Assembly (NCBI GenBank): GCA_964346585.1
Contig: CAYFVQ010000069.1
Location: 1-64,000, forward strand
DNA length: 64,000 nt
Origin: SOIA01 sp964346585
Lineage (GTDB): Bacteria; Acidobacteriota; Aminicenantia; Aminicenantales; Aminicenantaceae
Direction: 5' to 3'
A model generated the notes under the pieces. That model had not been told where the DNA came from. It ran no database searches and saw nothing but the letters and a program-made list of their open reading frames with translations. Shown in pieces: positions 16,990 to 25,895 of this stretch (positions are counted from its first letter, which is position 1; each line of letters opens with the position of its first letter). The position numbers and the translations under genes were made by a program.

Positions 16990-18443
16990 AAGTGAAAAGC
17001 CGCCATGTAATCATCCTCATTTTTTTCCTATTGTTCCATATAATCCAGAATTCTCCTCTTCCTTCTCAAGAAAGATTCCGCAAGACACCTCCAATTCCAG
17101 GGCCTTTTTCCACTCTGCAACTTCCAGAAATCCAACAGACCTCACTCTACAATGGTCTCACTCTCTGGGTAATCCCTCAGAATGATATTCCGATCATCAG
17201 TCTCAAGATCATTGTGTTCGCCGGAGAAAGCTCATCCCCCGAGAGCCTTCCTGGCTTGGCGACTCTAACAGCCAACTCGATCAGTCGAGGAGTCTCGGAT
17301 TTTTCTGCCTCAGAAATCGAAGAAAAGATAGAATTTATGGGGGGAAATCTTTCCGCTGAAATCCATCCTGATTATTCTCTGTTCTCCTTTTCTTTTTTGG
17401 AAGAATATTTTGACCAGGCCTTAGACCTTTTGAGTCGAATGCTGATTCAACCCACATTCACCCGTCGGGAAATCGACAGCGTGAGGACGACCGCCTATTA
17501 CGATTTGTTGGAGAAGAGTAGTGACCCTGATTTTTTTGCAAAAAGACAACTGCTTCAGTCTCTCTTCAATAACCACCCTTATGAGAAAAGCGCATTTAAT
17601 GAAGACGGACTAAAGAATATCACTCAGAAGGACATCGCATCCTTTTTCACCAACCACTATCGACCGAATAATACTCATCTTGTTTTCACTGGCAATCTCA
17701 ACATCAAAACTGTCTTCAGAGAGGCCCGGCGTTTTTTTAATAGATGGCAGAGAAGGGAAATGAATCACTCGACTCCTCCCTCTCCTGAGCCACAAGAGAG
17801 CATGAAAGTCTGCTTCATCGAAACTCCTGGAGCCAAAGACGCCACTATTTTTATGGGAAACATTGTCATGCCTGCAACCAACCCCGACATCTTTCCTCTT
17901 ATAGTCATGAATCAAGTGCTCGGCGGGACACCAAACAGCCGCCTTTTCATGAATCTCAGGGAATCCAAACAATATGCGTACAATGCTTTTAGCGAAATCG
18001 AATTTTTTAAGAGCTGCAGTGTTTTTTCCATCCATGCACGTGTCAGGCCGGAAGTCGTCGAATCATCAATCAAGGAAATTTTCAACGATATAGACCTCAT
18101 CACAAGCAAGAAAATTCCGAGTTTCGACATCGAGCAAGCTAAATCTTATTTAATCGGAAATTTCCCACTACAAATCGAAACTCATAATGACTTGTCCTCA
18201 AAAGTGGCTGAGCACAAAGCCCTTGATCTAGAGGATGAGCACTGGAATAAATATTATGAAAACATCATGCTCATCAATTCAGAGAAAGTCTTTGAATTAG
18301 CCAAAAAGCTTCCGCTGAAAACTCCGGTCATTGTTGTCGCAGGAGCTGGGGATATCGTCCTGAACCAGTTCGGAGAATTCATAAAAGAAGTGGATATTTA
18401 CAATAAAAAGGGAATTTACTTAGGAACGTATAAGTTTGATTAA
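16986..18443 (+). CDS. M16 family protein lacking the zinc motif, second of a pair
   Basis: Second M16 homologue, 485 residues, with a signal segment (HVIILIFFLLFHIIQNS). Where HxxEH is expected the sequence is GLATLTANSISRG, with Thr, Ala and Asn in place of His, Glu and His, so it cannot bind zinc in the usual way. The C-terminal M16 half (LGGTPNSRLFMNLRESKQYAY, the R-Y region) is conserved, as in MPP-alpha-like subunits that bind substrate. Overlaps the upstream M16 gene by four bases (ATGA), indicating coupled synthesis of a heterodimer. Confidence 0.85.
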   Translation: MKVKSRHVIILIFFLLFHIIQNSPLPSQERFRKTPPIPGPFSTLQLPEIQQTSLYNGLTLWVIPQNDIPIISLKIIVFAGESSSPESLPGLATLTANSISRGVSDFSASEIEEKIEFMGGNLSAEIHPDYSLFSFSFLEEYFDQALDLLSRMLIQPTFTRREIDSVRTTAYYDLLEKSSDPDFFAKRQLLQSLFNNHPYEKSAFNEDGLKNITQKDIASFFTNHYRPNNTHLVFTGNLNIKTVFREARRFFNRWQRREMNHSTPPSPEPQESMKVCFIETPGAKDATIFMGNIVMPATNPDIFPLIVMNQVLGGTPNSRLFMNLRESKQYAYNAFSEIEFFKSCSVFSIHARVRPEVVESSIKEIFNDIDLITSKKIPSFDIEQAKSYLIGNFPLQIETHNDLSSKVAEHKALDLEDEHWNKYYENIMLINSEKVFELAKKLPLKTPVIVVAGAGDIVLNQFGEFIKEVDIYNKKGIYLGTYKFD

Positions 18444-18454
18444 GGAGATAAAAA

Positions 18455-20125
18455 ATGAAACTTGTGGAGTGCGTGCCCAATTTCAGCGAGGGAAGAGACA
18501 GGGAGAAAATAAACACCATCACCAAAGAGATTGAATCTACCCCTCAAGTCACACTTCTCGATGTGGATCCGGGCGAATCGACTAACCGGACAGTCGTTAC
18601 CTTTATCGGAACCCCAGAAGGAGCCAAAGAAGCTGCTTTTAAAGCGATCAAAAAGGCTTCCGAAGTCCTGGATATGAGCCAGCACACAGGAGCCCACAGC
18701 CGGATTGGCGCCACAGACGTTTGTCCGTTCGTTCCCGTATCCGGTGTGACTATGGAAGATTGTGTGCAGTTTGCCCATGAAGTCGGAGAAAGAGTGGCCA
18801 AGGAACTCAACATCCCTGTCTACCTGTATGAAGAAGCCGCTCAGAAACCAGAGAGACGAAACCTGGCGACGATCAGGATAGGAGAATACGAGGGTCTTCC
18901 GGAAAAATTCAAGGATGCCGAATGGGCGCCTGATTACGGCAAGCCGGTTTTCAACCCAAAAACAGGAGCCACAGTGATCGGAGCAAGAGAATTTCTAATT
19001 GCCTACAACATCAACCTCAACACCAGAGATCGGAAACTCGCCCATGAGATCGCACTCAACATAAGAGAGAGAGGAAGAGCCAAAAGGGATAAAGAGGGAA
19101 AAATAATTAGGGATGAAAACGGAAAGGCCATCAAGGTTCCCGGCAAGTTCAAGGAGATTAAGGCTGTCGGATGGTACATCGAGGATTATGGCATCGCCCA
19201 AATCTCTATAAATTTCACCAATTATAAAATCTCGCCTCCACACATTGTTTTCGATGAAGTCCAGAAAGAAGCGGAAAAGCTCGGACTGAGAGCAACGGGC
19301 TGTGAATTGGTGGGACTCATCCCGAAGGAAGCCATGCTCATGGCCGGAAGGCATTATCTGGAAAAACAAGGAAAAAGCGCCGGAGTGCCAGAGGAGGAAC
19401 TCATAAGAACCGCCGTTCTCTCTCTCGGCCTCAATGATGTCTCCCCATTCGAAACCGAGAAAAAAATCATCGAATACCAGTTCAAGGAAGTCGAAAACTC
19501 GCTAATCGACCTCAACCTGAGGGAATTCGCTAACGAACTCTCCATGGATTCCCCGGCTCCTGGAGGAGGAAGCACGGCCGCCTTGAGTGGAGCCTTATCC
19601 GCTGCCCTTTCGTCGATGGTCTCCAACCTCACGGTCGGTAAAAAGGAATACGAAGATGTTCAGAAGGATGTGAAAAAATTCGCTGTGAGTGCTCAAGGTT
19701 TAAAAGATGAATTCCTCAGAGCTGTTGATCTGGATACCATGGCCTTCAACAAGGTCATGGATGCACTCAGGCTGCCCAAGAAAACGGATGAGCAAAAAGA
19801 AGAAAAGGCCCGGGCCATAGAAAAAGCATCCCAGGAAGCAACATTAGTGCCTCTGGGCGTGCTCGAAAAAAGCATCGAAACCTTGAAGCTGGCCAAAGAG
19901 GTTGTTCTCAAAGGGAATAAGAATTCTTTGAGCGATGCCGGAGTGGCAGGGCTCATGGCTCAAGCCGCAGCAGAAGGCGCCTATTATAATGTTAAGATTA
20001 ACCTGCCCGGTCTCGAGGATGCGGATTTCAAGTCAAAGACAAAAAAGCAAGCCGCCACACTCGTGAAAAAAGCCCGGATGCTCGGGGATGAACTAAGAGA
20101 AATTGTCGAAAAAGAACTAAAGTGA
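18455..20125 (+). CDS. ftcD: Bifunctional glutamate formimidoyltransferase / formimidoyl-THF cyclodeaminase
   Basis: Fused enzyme of histidine degradation: transfers the formimino group from N-formimino-glutamate to tetrahydrofolate, then releases ammonia to give methenyl-THF. The transferase half spans about 1-335, with the HTGAHSRIGATDV block holding His77 and His81, one of them the expected catalytic histidine. The cyclodeaminase half runs from about 355 (FANELSMDSPAPGGGS) to the end. At 556 residues it matches the animal FTCD fusion; many bacteria have separate genes. An AAGGAG precedes the ATG. No other hut gene is in the window. Confidence 0.95.
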   Translation: MKLVECVPNFSEGRDREKINTITKEIESTPQVTLLDVDPGESTNRTVVTFIGTPEGAKEAAFKAIKKASEVLDMSQHTGAHSRIGATDVCPFVPVSGVTMEDCVQFAHEVGERVAKELNIPVYLYEEAAQKPERRNLATIRIGEYEGLPEKFKDAEWAPDYGKPVFNPKTGATVIGAREFLIAYNINLNTRDRKLAHEIALNIRERGRAKRDKEGKIIRDENGKAIKVPGKFKEIKAVGWYIEDYGIAQISINFTNYKISPPHIVFDEVQKEAEKLGLRATGCELVGLIPKEAMLMAGRHYLEKQGKSAGVPEEELIRTAVLSLGLNDVSPFETEKKIIEYQFKEVENSLIDLNLREFANELSMDSPAPGGGSTAALSGALSAALSSMVSNLTVGKKEYEDVQKDVKKFAVSAQGLKDEFLRAVDLDTMAFNKVMDALRLPKKTDEQKEEKARAIEKASQEATLVPLGVLEKSIETLKLAKEVVLKGNKNSLSDAGVAGLMAQAAAEGAYYNVKINLPGLEDADFKSKTKKQAATLVKKARMLGDELREIVEKELK

Positions 20126-20148
20126 ATAGTTACAAAGCTAGATAAGAG

Positions 20149-20363
20149 ATGTCGTTACGAGCGCAACGTGGCAATCTCAACCTTATCAATGTCATCAAGA
20201 TTAAAGAAGTGGAATTTCTTCGTTCATGGCACAAATCTATCCAATTCTGAACACAGCATTTACATATGGGTTAGATAGACTCAAGAATGTTTTCTTATAA
20301 TTTTTTTAAAAGGATCGCCTTATTTATCTATTGGAGATTGCCACGCTGCACTCACAATGACAT
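20149..20363. repeat. REP-like family A inverted repeat pair
   Basis: Arm 20149-20179 and inverted arm 20333-20363 agree at most of 31 positions around the shared core CGTGGCAATCTC. They belong to the same family as 1543-1667. The 150 bases between the arms are A+T-rich and show nothing else. Together with the tandem array that follows, this accounts for most of the 415 bases between ftcD and the NTPase gene. Confidence 0.7.
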
Positions 20364-20520
20364 AGAAGTGAAATCACCATGCTGTGCCCGCAATGAAATA
20401 GACGTTATATTGTTGCGCAGCGCTCACAATGATTTAGAGGAGAAACTGCTTCGTCCTTCCCGAATGAGCACATACAGGAAGCTATCACATTCAGCTCGAA
20501 ATGAAATAAAATCTTGTCAC
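20340..20520. repeat. Degenerate tandem array, five units of about 36 bp derived from a REP arm
   Basis: An AATGA anchor recurs at 20356, 20392, 20428, 20463 and 20500, that is, every 35-37 bases. Each unit has the pattern CC-YGCTGYRCYCRCAATGA followed by an A-rich tail. The first unit is the inner part of the family A arm at 20333-20363, and later units are progressively more divergent. There are no unique spacers, so it is not a CRISPR. Confidence 0.65.
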
Positions 20521-20540
20521 TTTGGAAACAAGGCTTAATC

Positions 20541-21065
20541 TTGAATAATTATTTAATCACCGGGCCGCCACGCTGCGGGAAAACCACACTGGTCCTAAAA
20601 GTCACCCAGGAGCGGCTCCTTTCGAGTAAGTTCGGTGGATTCATCACTGAGGAAGTGAGAGAAAAGGGAGAGAGAATCGGATTCAAGATCATCTCTCTGC
20701 CGGATAAAAAAGAAGGATTTCTGGCAAAGAAAAACTTTTCTTCTCCCTTTCGTGTGGGAAAATACGGAGTGAATCTTAAAGATTTAGAGGATATCGGATG
20801 TTCGTCCATCGAGGACGCCCTTGACTCAAAAAAAACTGTCGTTGTGGATGAGATAGGAAAGATGGAGCTTTTTTCAGAAAAATTTAAAAACTCTCTGCTC
20901 AAGGCTTTGGACTCGCCCCAAAAGGTTCTGGCCTCAATCATGGAACGGAGAAATGAATTTGCAGATAGGATCAAGAGCCGATCGGATGTAACACTGGTTT
21001 GTCTCAACCGAGATAATTTTGAGTCTATCCTCGAAAAAGTTTCTGAATGGATCACAAGGCCTTGA
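20541..21065 (+). CDS. THEP1-type nucleoside-triphosphatase (NTPase_1 family)
   Basis: Small P-loop NTPase of the THEP1 family, 174 residues from the chosen start. Walker A is GPPRCGKT at 8-15; Walker B is TVVVDEIGKMEL, the DEIGKMEL block being specific for THEP1; GGFITEEVRE is also conserved. Thermophile homologues hydrolyse ATP and GTP with no known pathway. The TTG at 20541 is chosen because AAGG lies seven bases upstream and the protein then starts just ahead of the P-loop strand; a longer reading from 20514 enters the repeat array. First of three same-strand genes with NAD/ADP-ribose-type functions. Confidence 0.82.
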   Translation: MNNYLITGPPRCGKTTLVLKVTQERLLSSKFGGFITEEVREKGERIGFKIISLPDKKEGFLAKKNFSSPFRVGKYGVNLKDLEDIGCSSIEDALDSKKTVVVDEIGKMELFSEKFKNSLLKALDSPQKVLASIMERRNEFADRIKSRSDVTLVCLNRDNFESILEKVSEWITRP

Positions 21066-21093
21066 ATATTGAGAAAATAATGGGAGAAAAAAA

Positions 21094-21609
21094 ATGAAAG
21101 CTCTTTTGGTCATCGATATGCTCAAAGACTTCATCAATCCTGATGGCGCACTCTACTGCGGCGAGACATCCAGAGAGATCATCCCTTTTATCAGAGAAAA
21201 AATTGAGGAATTCCATAAAAATGGAGATTTAGTCATCTTCCTCTGTGATGCTCACAAAGAAGATGACCTGGAGTTCAAAATGTTCCCCAAGCACTCCGTC
21301 ATAGGCTCGGAAGGAGCCCAAATCATCGACGAACTTCCGGTTGGCAAGGAGGATGTGGTCATTCAAAAAACACGTTACAGCGCATTTTATGCCACGAATT
21401 TGGATGTTGTCTTGAAAGAGAGCTCGATCAGTGAAGCCCATGTCGTGGGCGTGTGCACATCGATCTGTGTCATGGATACGGTGGGAGACTTGAGGAATAG
21501 AGATTACAAAGTCATCGTCTATAAAAAAGGAGTGGCTGATTTTGACCCGAACGCCCACACATTCTCCCTCGAAAGGATGGAGAAAACCTACGGAGCCAAG
21601 ATCATATAG
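21094..21609 (+). CDS. Isochorismatase-fold cysteine hydrolase, nicotinamidase-like
   Basis: 171-residue cysteine hydrolase. Catalytic triad candidates are Asp8 (LVIDMLKDF), Lys92 and Cys125 (VCTSICVMDT). The segment DAHKEDDLEFKMFPKHSVIGSEGA resembles the metal-binding region of nicotinamidase PncA (Asp52, His54 and His67 or nearby), which favours nicotinamidase over isochorismatase. It begins 28 bases after the NTPase gene with GGGAGA upstream and is followed by a macrodomain gene, consistent with pyridine-nucleotide turnover. Substrate unproven. Confidence 0.82.
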   Translation: MKALLVIDMLKDFINPDGALYCGETSREIIPFIREKIEEFHKNGDLVIFLCDAHKEDDLEFKMFPKHSVIGSEGAQIIDELPVGKEDVVIQKTRYSAFYATNLDVVLKESSISEAHVVGVCTSICVMDTVGDLRNRDYKVIVYKKGVADFDPNAHTFSLERMEKTYGAKII

Positions 21610-21658
21610 CTGGTCATTCCATGACCTCTGATCAGAAAAAATAAATTGTGGGGGAACT

Positions 21659-22189
21659 ATGAAAGAATGGAAAACTCAAGGAAAAAAGCTTAAGCTCGTG
21701 GAGGGAAACATCGTCCTTCTCGATGTTGAAGCCATCGTTAACGCAGCAAACAAGAATTTGATCCTGGGCGGAGGTGTGGCTGGAGCCATACGGAACGCCG
21801 GAGGACCCTCCATCCAGGAGGAATGCAACATAATCGGTCCCATCAATGTCGGAGAGGCGGCGATGACAAACGGGGGAAACCTCAAGGCAAAACATGTCAT
21901 CCACGCCGTCGGACCCGTCCAGGGAGAAGGTCAGGAAGAAAATAAACTGCACAACGCCACCCTAAATAGTCTGAAAATTGCCAACGAAAACAAACTGAGA
22001 GATATTGCTTTTCCCGCGATCAGCACCGGTATATTCGGATTCCCCATACAAAAATGCAGCGAGATCATGCTCAAAACGGCCATGGAATTCCTGGAAACAC
22101 ATGACTATCCCCAGGAAATCATATTCTGTTTGTACGGACAGGAATCTTACAGTGTCTTTGAACAAACCCTGGATAAATTCACCTCTTGA
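21659..22189 (+). CDS. Macrodomain protein, probable O-acetyl-ADP-ribose deacetylase type
   Basis: Single macrodomain (176 residues) that binds ADP-ribose. GNIVLLDVEAIVNAAN (16-31), GGGVAGAIRNAGG (37-49) and FPAISTGIFGFP near 126 are the ADP-ribose binding loops of the YmdB/MacroD class, including the Asn-Ala-Ala-Asn and Gly-rich loop. Predicted to remove O-acetyl or mono-ADP-ribose groups. GGGGGAAC precedes the ATG. Last of the THEP1/nicotinamidase-like/macrodomain trio; it converges on znuB with only 11 bases between. Confidence 0.9.
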   Translation: MKEWKTQGKKLKLVEGNIVLLDVEAIVNAANKNLILGGGVAGAIRNAGGPSIQEECNIIGPINVGEAAMTNGGNLKAKHVIHAVGPVQGEGQEENKLHNATLNSLKIANENKLRDIAFPAISTGIFGFPIQKCSEIMLKTAMEFLETHDYPQEIIFCLYGQESYSVFEQTLDKFTS

Positions 22190-22200
22190 GACTCTTCAAC

Positions 22201-23010
22201 CTACGGACTTCTTCTGACTTTTTTTATGAAAAACAAGAGCACAAAAAAGAGGAAAGAAAGGATGACGATAGTCCCAGAGGCGGGAAAATCTAAATAATAG
22301 GCCAGAAAAAGCCCTAGCAAGACAGATAGTACGGCAATAAAAGATGAGAAGATGATAGCCTTTTTGAAATTGGATGCCAGTTGAAGGCCTGCCGCAGCAG
22401 GGATAACCACTAGGGCGGAGACCAGAAGAATCCCCACGACTTTCATGCCGAGTACCACTGTCACGGCTGTCAGAATGGTGAGAAGAACATCCAGATGTCC
22501 CACCTTGATTCCCGACGCTTTTGCCGCCTCACGATCAAAAGTCATATACATGAATCTGTGGTAATGCAGGATGACGACAGAAACGACAACAGCGGCTAAG
22601 GCCACCGAGAGCCACACTTCTGAAAGCTCTATGGCCAGGATATCTCCAAAAAGATAACCGAAAAGATCCACATTAAAGCTTTGAGCAAGAGTGGCCAGCA
22701 CAATTCCCACAGCCAGTCCCACACTACTAAAGATCGCGATAGCTGTGTCTCCGTAGAGACCTGCCTTCTCCTTTAATTTCATGATCCCCAGAGCCGCAAC
22801 GACAGCGATGACAAGGGCCACACCCAGAGGGATAATCTTTAACAAGATGCCTAAGGCTACTCCGGCAAAAGTGATGTGGGCCAAGCCATGGCCGATCATG
22901 GAATCCCGTCTCAAGATGAGGAACACACCCAAGAGCGCACAGGCGACAGCGATGAAGACTCCTGCCAGGAGTGCTCTTTGGAGGAATCCATAAGTGAAAA
23001 AAGCGTCCAT
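22201..23010 (-). CDS. znuB: Zinc/manganese ABC transporter permease
   Basis: ABC-3 family permease with about eight membrane segments, 269 residues. GHGLAHITFAGVALG, the KASGIKVGHLDVLLTI cytoplasmic EAA-like loop, and VSALVVIPAAAGLQLA are family signatures. It lies 27 bases behind the ATPase gene and completes a znuA-znuC-znuB operon. Zinc is inferred mainly from the His/Glu-rich loop of the binding protein. Confidence 0.92.
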   Translation of the reverse strand: MDAFFTYGFLQRALLAGVFIAVACALLGVFLILRRDSMIGHGLAHITFAGVALGILLKIIPLGVALVIAVVAALGIMKLKEKAGLYGDTAIAIFSSVGLAVGIVLATLAQSFNVDLFGYLFGDILAIELSEVWLSVALAAVVVSVVILHYHRFMYMTFDREAAKASGIKVGHLDVLLTILTAVTVVLGMKVVGILLVSALVVIPAAAGLQLASNFKKAIIFSSFIAVLSVLLGLFLAYYLDFPASGTIVILSFLFFVLLFFIKKVRRSP

Positions 23011-23037
23011 TTCAAACTACATGCTTTAAGTCACAGC

Positions 23038-23805
23038 TTAATGACGGTGGGAAACAAGGTGGTGTCCCTCGGCCAGCATTTCTTTAAAAGCCTGCGACTG
23101 GCAAAATTCTTCATGTGTTCCGTGGTAGACTAGTTTCTGGTTGAGACAGGCCACCTTATTCACGTGCTTGTTCACGATCCCAATATCATGCGTGATCATC
23201 ACAATCGTGATGCCTTCTTTTTTATTCAGAGAATCGAGCATGTCATAAAAACGCTCCTGCGTTTCTGTATCGACGCCTGTTGTCGGCTCATCCAGAAACA
23301 GGATATGAGGCTGATTGACAATGGCCCTGGCGATGAACACACGCTGCTGCTGGCCACCTGAAAGACTCCCGATTCTCCAGTTTTTAAAATCCTCCATGCC
23401 CACCTGCTTCAACGCTTTCTCTATTGAAAATCCCTCTTCTTTTTTCTTCATTCCTAGAAATTTCTGGCTGGCCTGAAGCTCCATGGCCACCACTTCCTTG
23501 ATCGAAGCGGGAAACAGGGGATCGATGTGAGTGGCCTTCTGAGGAACATAGCCGATCCGTCTCCAATCCGAAAACTCATCGACAGACTTTCCCAGTATCC
23601 AAGTCTCTCCATGTGAAGGCTTCAGAAGTCCCAGGATGATCTTGACAAGAGTGGTTTTCCCGGAACCGTTAGGACCGATAATGGCTAAAAAATCTCCTGG
23701 GTGAATGGCAAAGGTCACATCCTTCAGGACCTGGATAGAGCCGTAGCTGAAGGAGACGTTGTTGACGTTGATCAACGGTTTTGAATCAGCGGCAGATGAG
23801 CCCAT
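23038..23805 (-). CDS. znuC: Zinc/manganese ABC transporter ATP-binding protein
   Basis: ABC ATPase of 255 residues: Walker A GPNGSGKTT, signature SLSGGQQQR, Walker B ILFLDEPTTGVD and a switch histidine in MITHD. Overlaps the 3' end of znuA by 20 bases. The tail NKVACLNQKLVYHGTHEEF is typical of the Zn/Mn subfamily. Confidence 0.94.
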   Translation of the reverse strand: MGSSAADSKPLINVNNVSFSYGSIQVLKDVTFAIHPGDFLAIIGPNGSGKTTLVKIILGLLKPSHGETWILGKSVDEFSDWRRIGYVPQKATHIDPLFPASIKEVVAMELQASQKFLGMKKKEEGFSIEKALKQVGMEDFKNWRIGSLSGGQQQRVFIARAIVNQPHILFLDEPTTGVDTETQERFYDMLDSLNKKEGITIVMITHDIGIVNKHVNKVACLNQKLVYHGTHEEFCQSQAFKEMLAEGHHLVSHRH

Positions 23806-24769
23806 CTTTTAAATTCTCCAGATTTTCTTCCATTATATCAAAAAAAGTCTTTCCTAACTCCAACTCTTCTTTTGTCAGGTTCGCGCCGGGATTCAAGACA
23901 AGGGTTCTGGCCCCCACCTCCCTGGCCATAACTCTGGCCAACTCATCACTCACCGAGGATTCAAAAAAGATGACTTTAATTTTATACTTCTTTGCCAGTT
24001 CCACAATCTCGATTAATTTTTTCGGGGTTGGTCTTGAATCAGGGCTCACTCCATAAAGAGAAATCTGGCGCAAGCCATATCTTCTCGCCAAATAGCCAAA
24101 AGCCGCATGGCCACCGAGAATGAAGACTTTATGGGCACATTCTTGAAGACTCACTCTGAATTTTTCATCCAGAGCTCGAAGCCTCTGTTTATAAACAGAG
24201 GCATTTTTTCTAAAAATTGAGGTTCCCTCTGAGTCCAATCCGGAAAGAGCCGCAACGATCTTGTCGACTATGATCTGGTCATTCTGAAAGTCCAGCCAGA
24301 TATGGGGGTCCACTCCTTCGGTTTCATGCGCATGCTCTTCTTCGTGCTCGCCTTCATGCTCGCCGCGGGTGGATTCTCTCTCGATCAAGGGAATCCCCTG
24401 GCTGGCTTCGAGAGTCCTCAAATTCGGATTCTGAACAGCATCCAGGATATCCTGCAGCCATGGCTCCATGGTGGAACCGATGAATATGAAAAGATCAGCC
24501 GCTGAAAGCCTGACAATATCACTCGGCCTTGGCTGCCAGGTATGAATTTCTGCACCAGGAGGGATAAGAAGATGAACCTCTCCCCTTTCCCCGCACACAG
24601 TCTGGGCAAACTCCATCAAAGGAAAAACACTGGTGACTATGCGGATTTTGCGCGCAGAGGCTAAAAAAGGAGCCTGACTCAGTATGAGGATGACAACGAA
24701 AGCAACTAATAAAGAGGACTTAAATCTCGGAGGCCTCCATCTACCAAAAGGAAGATTCCTCTTGCTCAT
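23786..24769 (-). CDS. znuA: Zinc ABC transporter substrate-binding protein
   Basis: Exported cluster A-I metal-binding protein, 327 residues, with a Sec signal ending SQAPFLASA. Metal ligands are expected at the His in AEIHTWQP, the His in VDPHIWLD, the His in ILGGHAAFGY and an acid in the C-terminal lobe. A charged loop (EHEGEHEEEHAHETEG) before VDPHIW is the His/Glu-rich loop seen in ZnuA. The start at 24769 is preferred over one nine codons upstream because its ATG overlaps the stop of the glycosyltransferase gene (ATGA) and directly starts the basic signal. Confidence 0.92.
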   Translation of the reverse strand: MSKRNLPFGRWRPPRFKSSLLVAFVVILILSQAPFLASARKIRIVTSVFPLMEFAQTVCGERGEVHLLIPPGAEIHTWQPRPSDIVRLSAADLFIFIGSTMEPWLQDILDAVQNPNLRTLEASQGIPLIERESTRGEHEGEHEEEHAHETEGVDPHIWLDFQNDQIIVDKIVAALSGLDSEGTSIFRKNASVYKQRLRALDEKFRVSLQECAHKVFILGGHAAFGYLARRYGLRQISLYGVSPDSRPTPKKLIEIVELAKKYKIKVIFFESSVSDELARVMAREVGARTLVLNPGANLTKEELELGKTFFDIMEENLENLKDGLICR

Positions 24770-25890
24770 TCGACAGGATAAAGCCTTTCTTTCCACTCAA
24801 ATTTCTTTTTGAACAGAGAGAGTCTGAATGAATTGAGGAGTATCAAAACAGCAAAGAGTACGGTTAAAGGATGGAGCTGTCCGGCAATGATACCGGTTTT
24901 GAACCTTATGGAGAGGATGAGCTTGATCAGGGCCAGCGTCATGACTTGGAGAAGAGGCAATGTCACACTCTGATGGGATTCAAAAGCAACCCAAAGAGCA
25001 ATATAGGGGTAGATGAATAAGTAGTAGCAAGCCAAAAGAAGCACAAAAAGAAGATGCGGTGCCTTCCCTAAGGCTTCATATGAATTCTTCGAGAATCCGT
25101 TCCACACCTCTTTAAAGCTCCGATAGAACCTCACATCCATGAACGGAGTGCCGTCGATGATGGCTATCCTTCCGTTATTTTCCTTCACTTTCTTGGCCAT
25201 AGCAATATCATCGACAACCTCTGTTTTGATCGCTTCGTAACCGCCCCAGGAAAAGTAAAAATTCCTCTCGATGAAGAGAAAAGGTCCCATGGCAAAAGAA
25301 AGTCGGGTATCTTTCGAGAAGTTCATCATCTTAAAAGGAAAAAGAGCGACAAAAACAAAGTGAATCACAGGAAAATACAGTTTTTCAGCCCAGGTCTTAG
25401 TGATGAATCCTGGAATACACGAGACAAAATTGGACTTCCGCCTCTGCGCCGCAGCCAGAGCGGTGGAAATCGAATATGGCTTATGAATAGTGTCAGCATC
25501 GGTGAACAGAAACCAATCTCCTCTAGCCACCTGAGAAAGCTGGTGGCAGGCCCAGTTCTTTCCGTTCCATCCGGGTGGAAGCTTTTTTCCTTTGATAACC
25601 TTTAACTTCTTGTGGCAGACAGAAATCTTTTTTACTATTTCATAGGTTCTGTCAGCCGAATTGTCATCGAGAACAATAATCTCAAGGTGAGGATAGTCGG
25701 ATTTCAAGAGCGAGGATACACAATTTTCAATGTTTATCTCTTCATTCCGTGCGGGAACAAGGACAGATACAAATGGGAGAGGTTTTTTAGGTCTAATCTT
25801 CTTCTGGCTGCGAAGCCTGTTCAAGTTCTGGAGGAGATTGAGTAAGATGAGGAAAAGAAAGAATAGAATCAACACTTGAATAAAATGCAT
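24766..25890 (-). CDS. Membrane-associated family 2 glycosyltransferase
   Basis: GT-A fold glycosyltransferase of 374 residues with an N-terminal membrane anchor and three or more C-terminal membrane segments. VSVLVPARNEEINIENC begins the catalytic domain, LDDNSADRT holds the nucleotide-binding acids, FTDADT is the DxD motif and the EVVDDIAMAKKVK block is the acceptor-side ED motif. Layout resembles the HpnB/CrtQ-type enzymes that glycosylate lipids or carotenoids. The gene is five bases behind the plsY paralogue, hinting at a glycolipid role, and overlaps znuA. Confidence 0.85.
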   Translation of the reverse strand: MHFIQVLILFFLFLILLNLLQNLNRLRSQKKIRPKKPLPFVSVLVPARNEEINIENCVSSLLKSDYPHLEIIVLDDNSADRTYEIVKKISVCHKKLKVIKGKKLPPGWNGKNWACHQLSQVARGDWFLFTDADTIHKPYSISTALAAAQRRKSNFVSCIPGFITKTWAEKLYFPVIHFVFVALFPFKMMNFSKDTRLSFAMGPFLFIERNFYFSWGGYEAIKTEVVDDIAMAKKVKENNGRIAIIDGTPFMDVRFYRSFKEVWNGFSKNSYEALGKAPHLLFVLLLACYYLFIYPYIALWVAFESHQSVTLPLLQVMTLALIKLILSIRFKTGIIAGQLHPLTVLFAVLILLNSFRLSLFKKKFEWKERLYPVE

Positions 25891-25895
25891 GTTCG

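Noticed and set aside
20340..20520. CRISPR array
   Set aside because: The units are contiguous and decaying, without unique spacers, and no cas genes are present.
20287..20538. 83-codon plus-strand frame
   Set aside because: Its protein is itself a repeat (HND/RNE recurring) because it translates the 36-bp tandem array.
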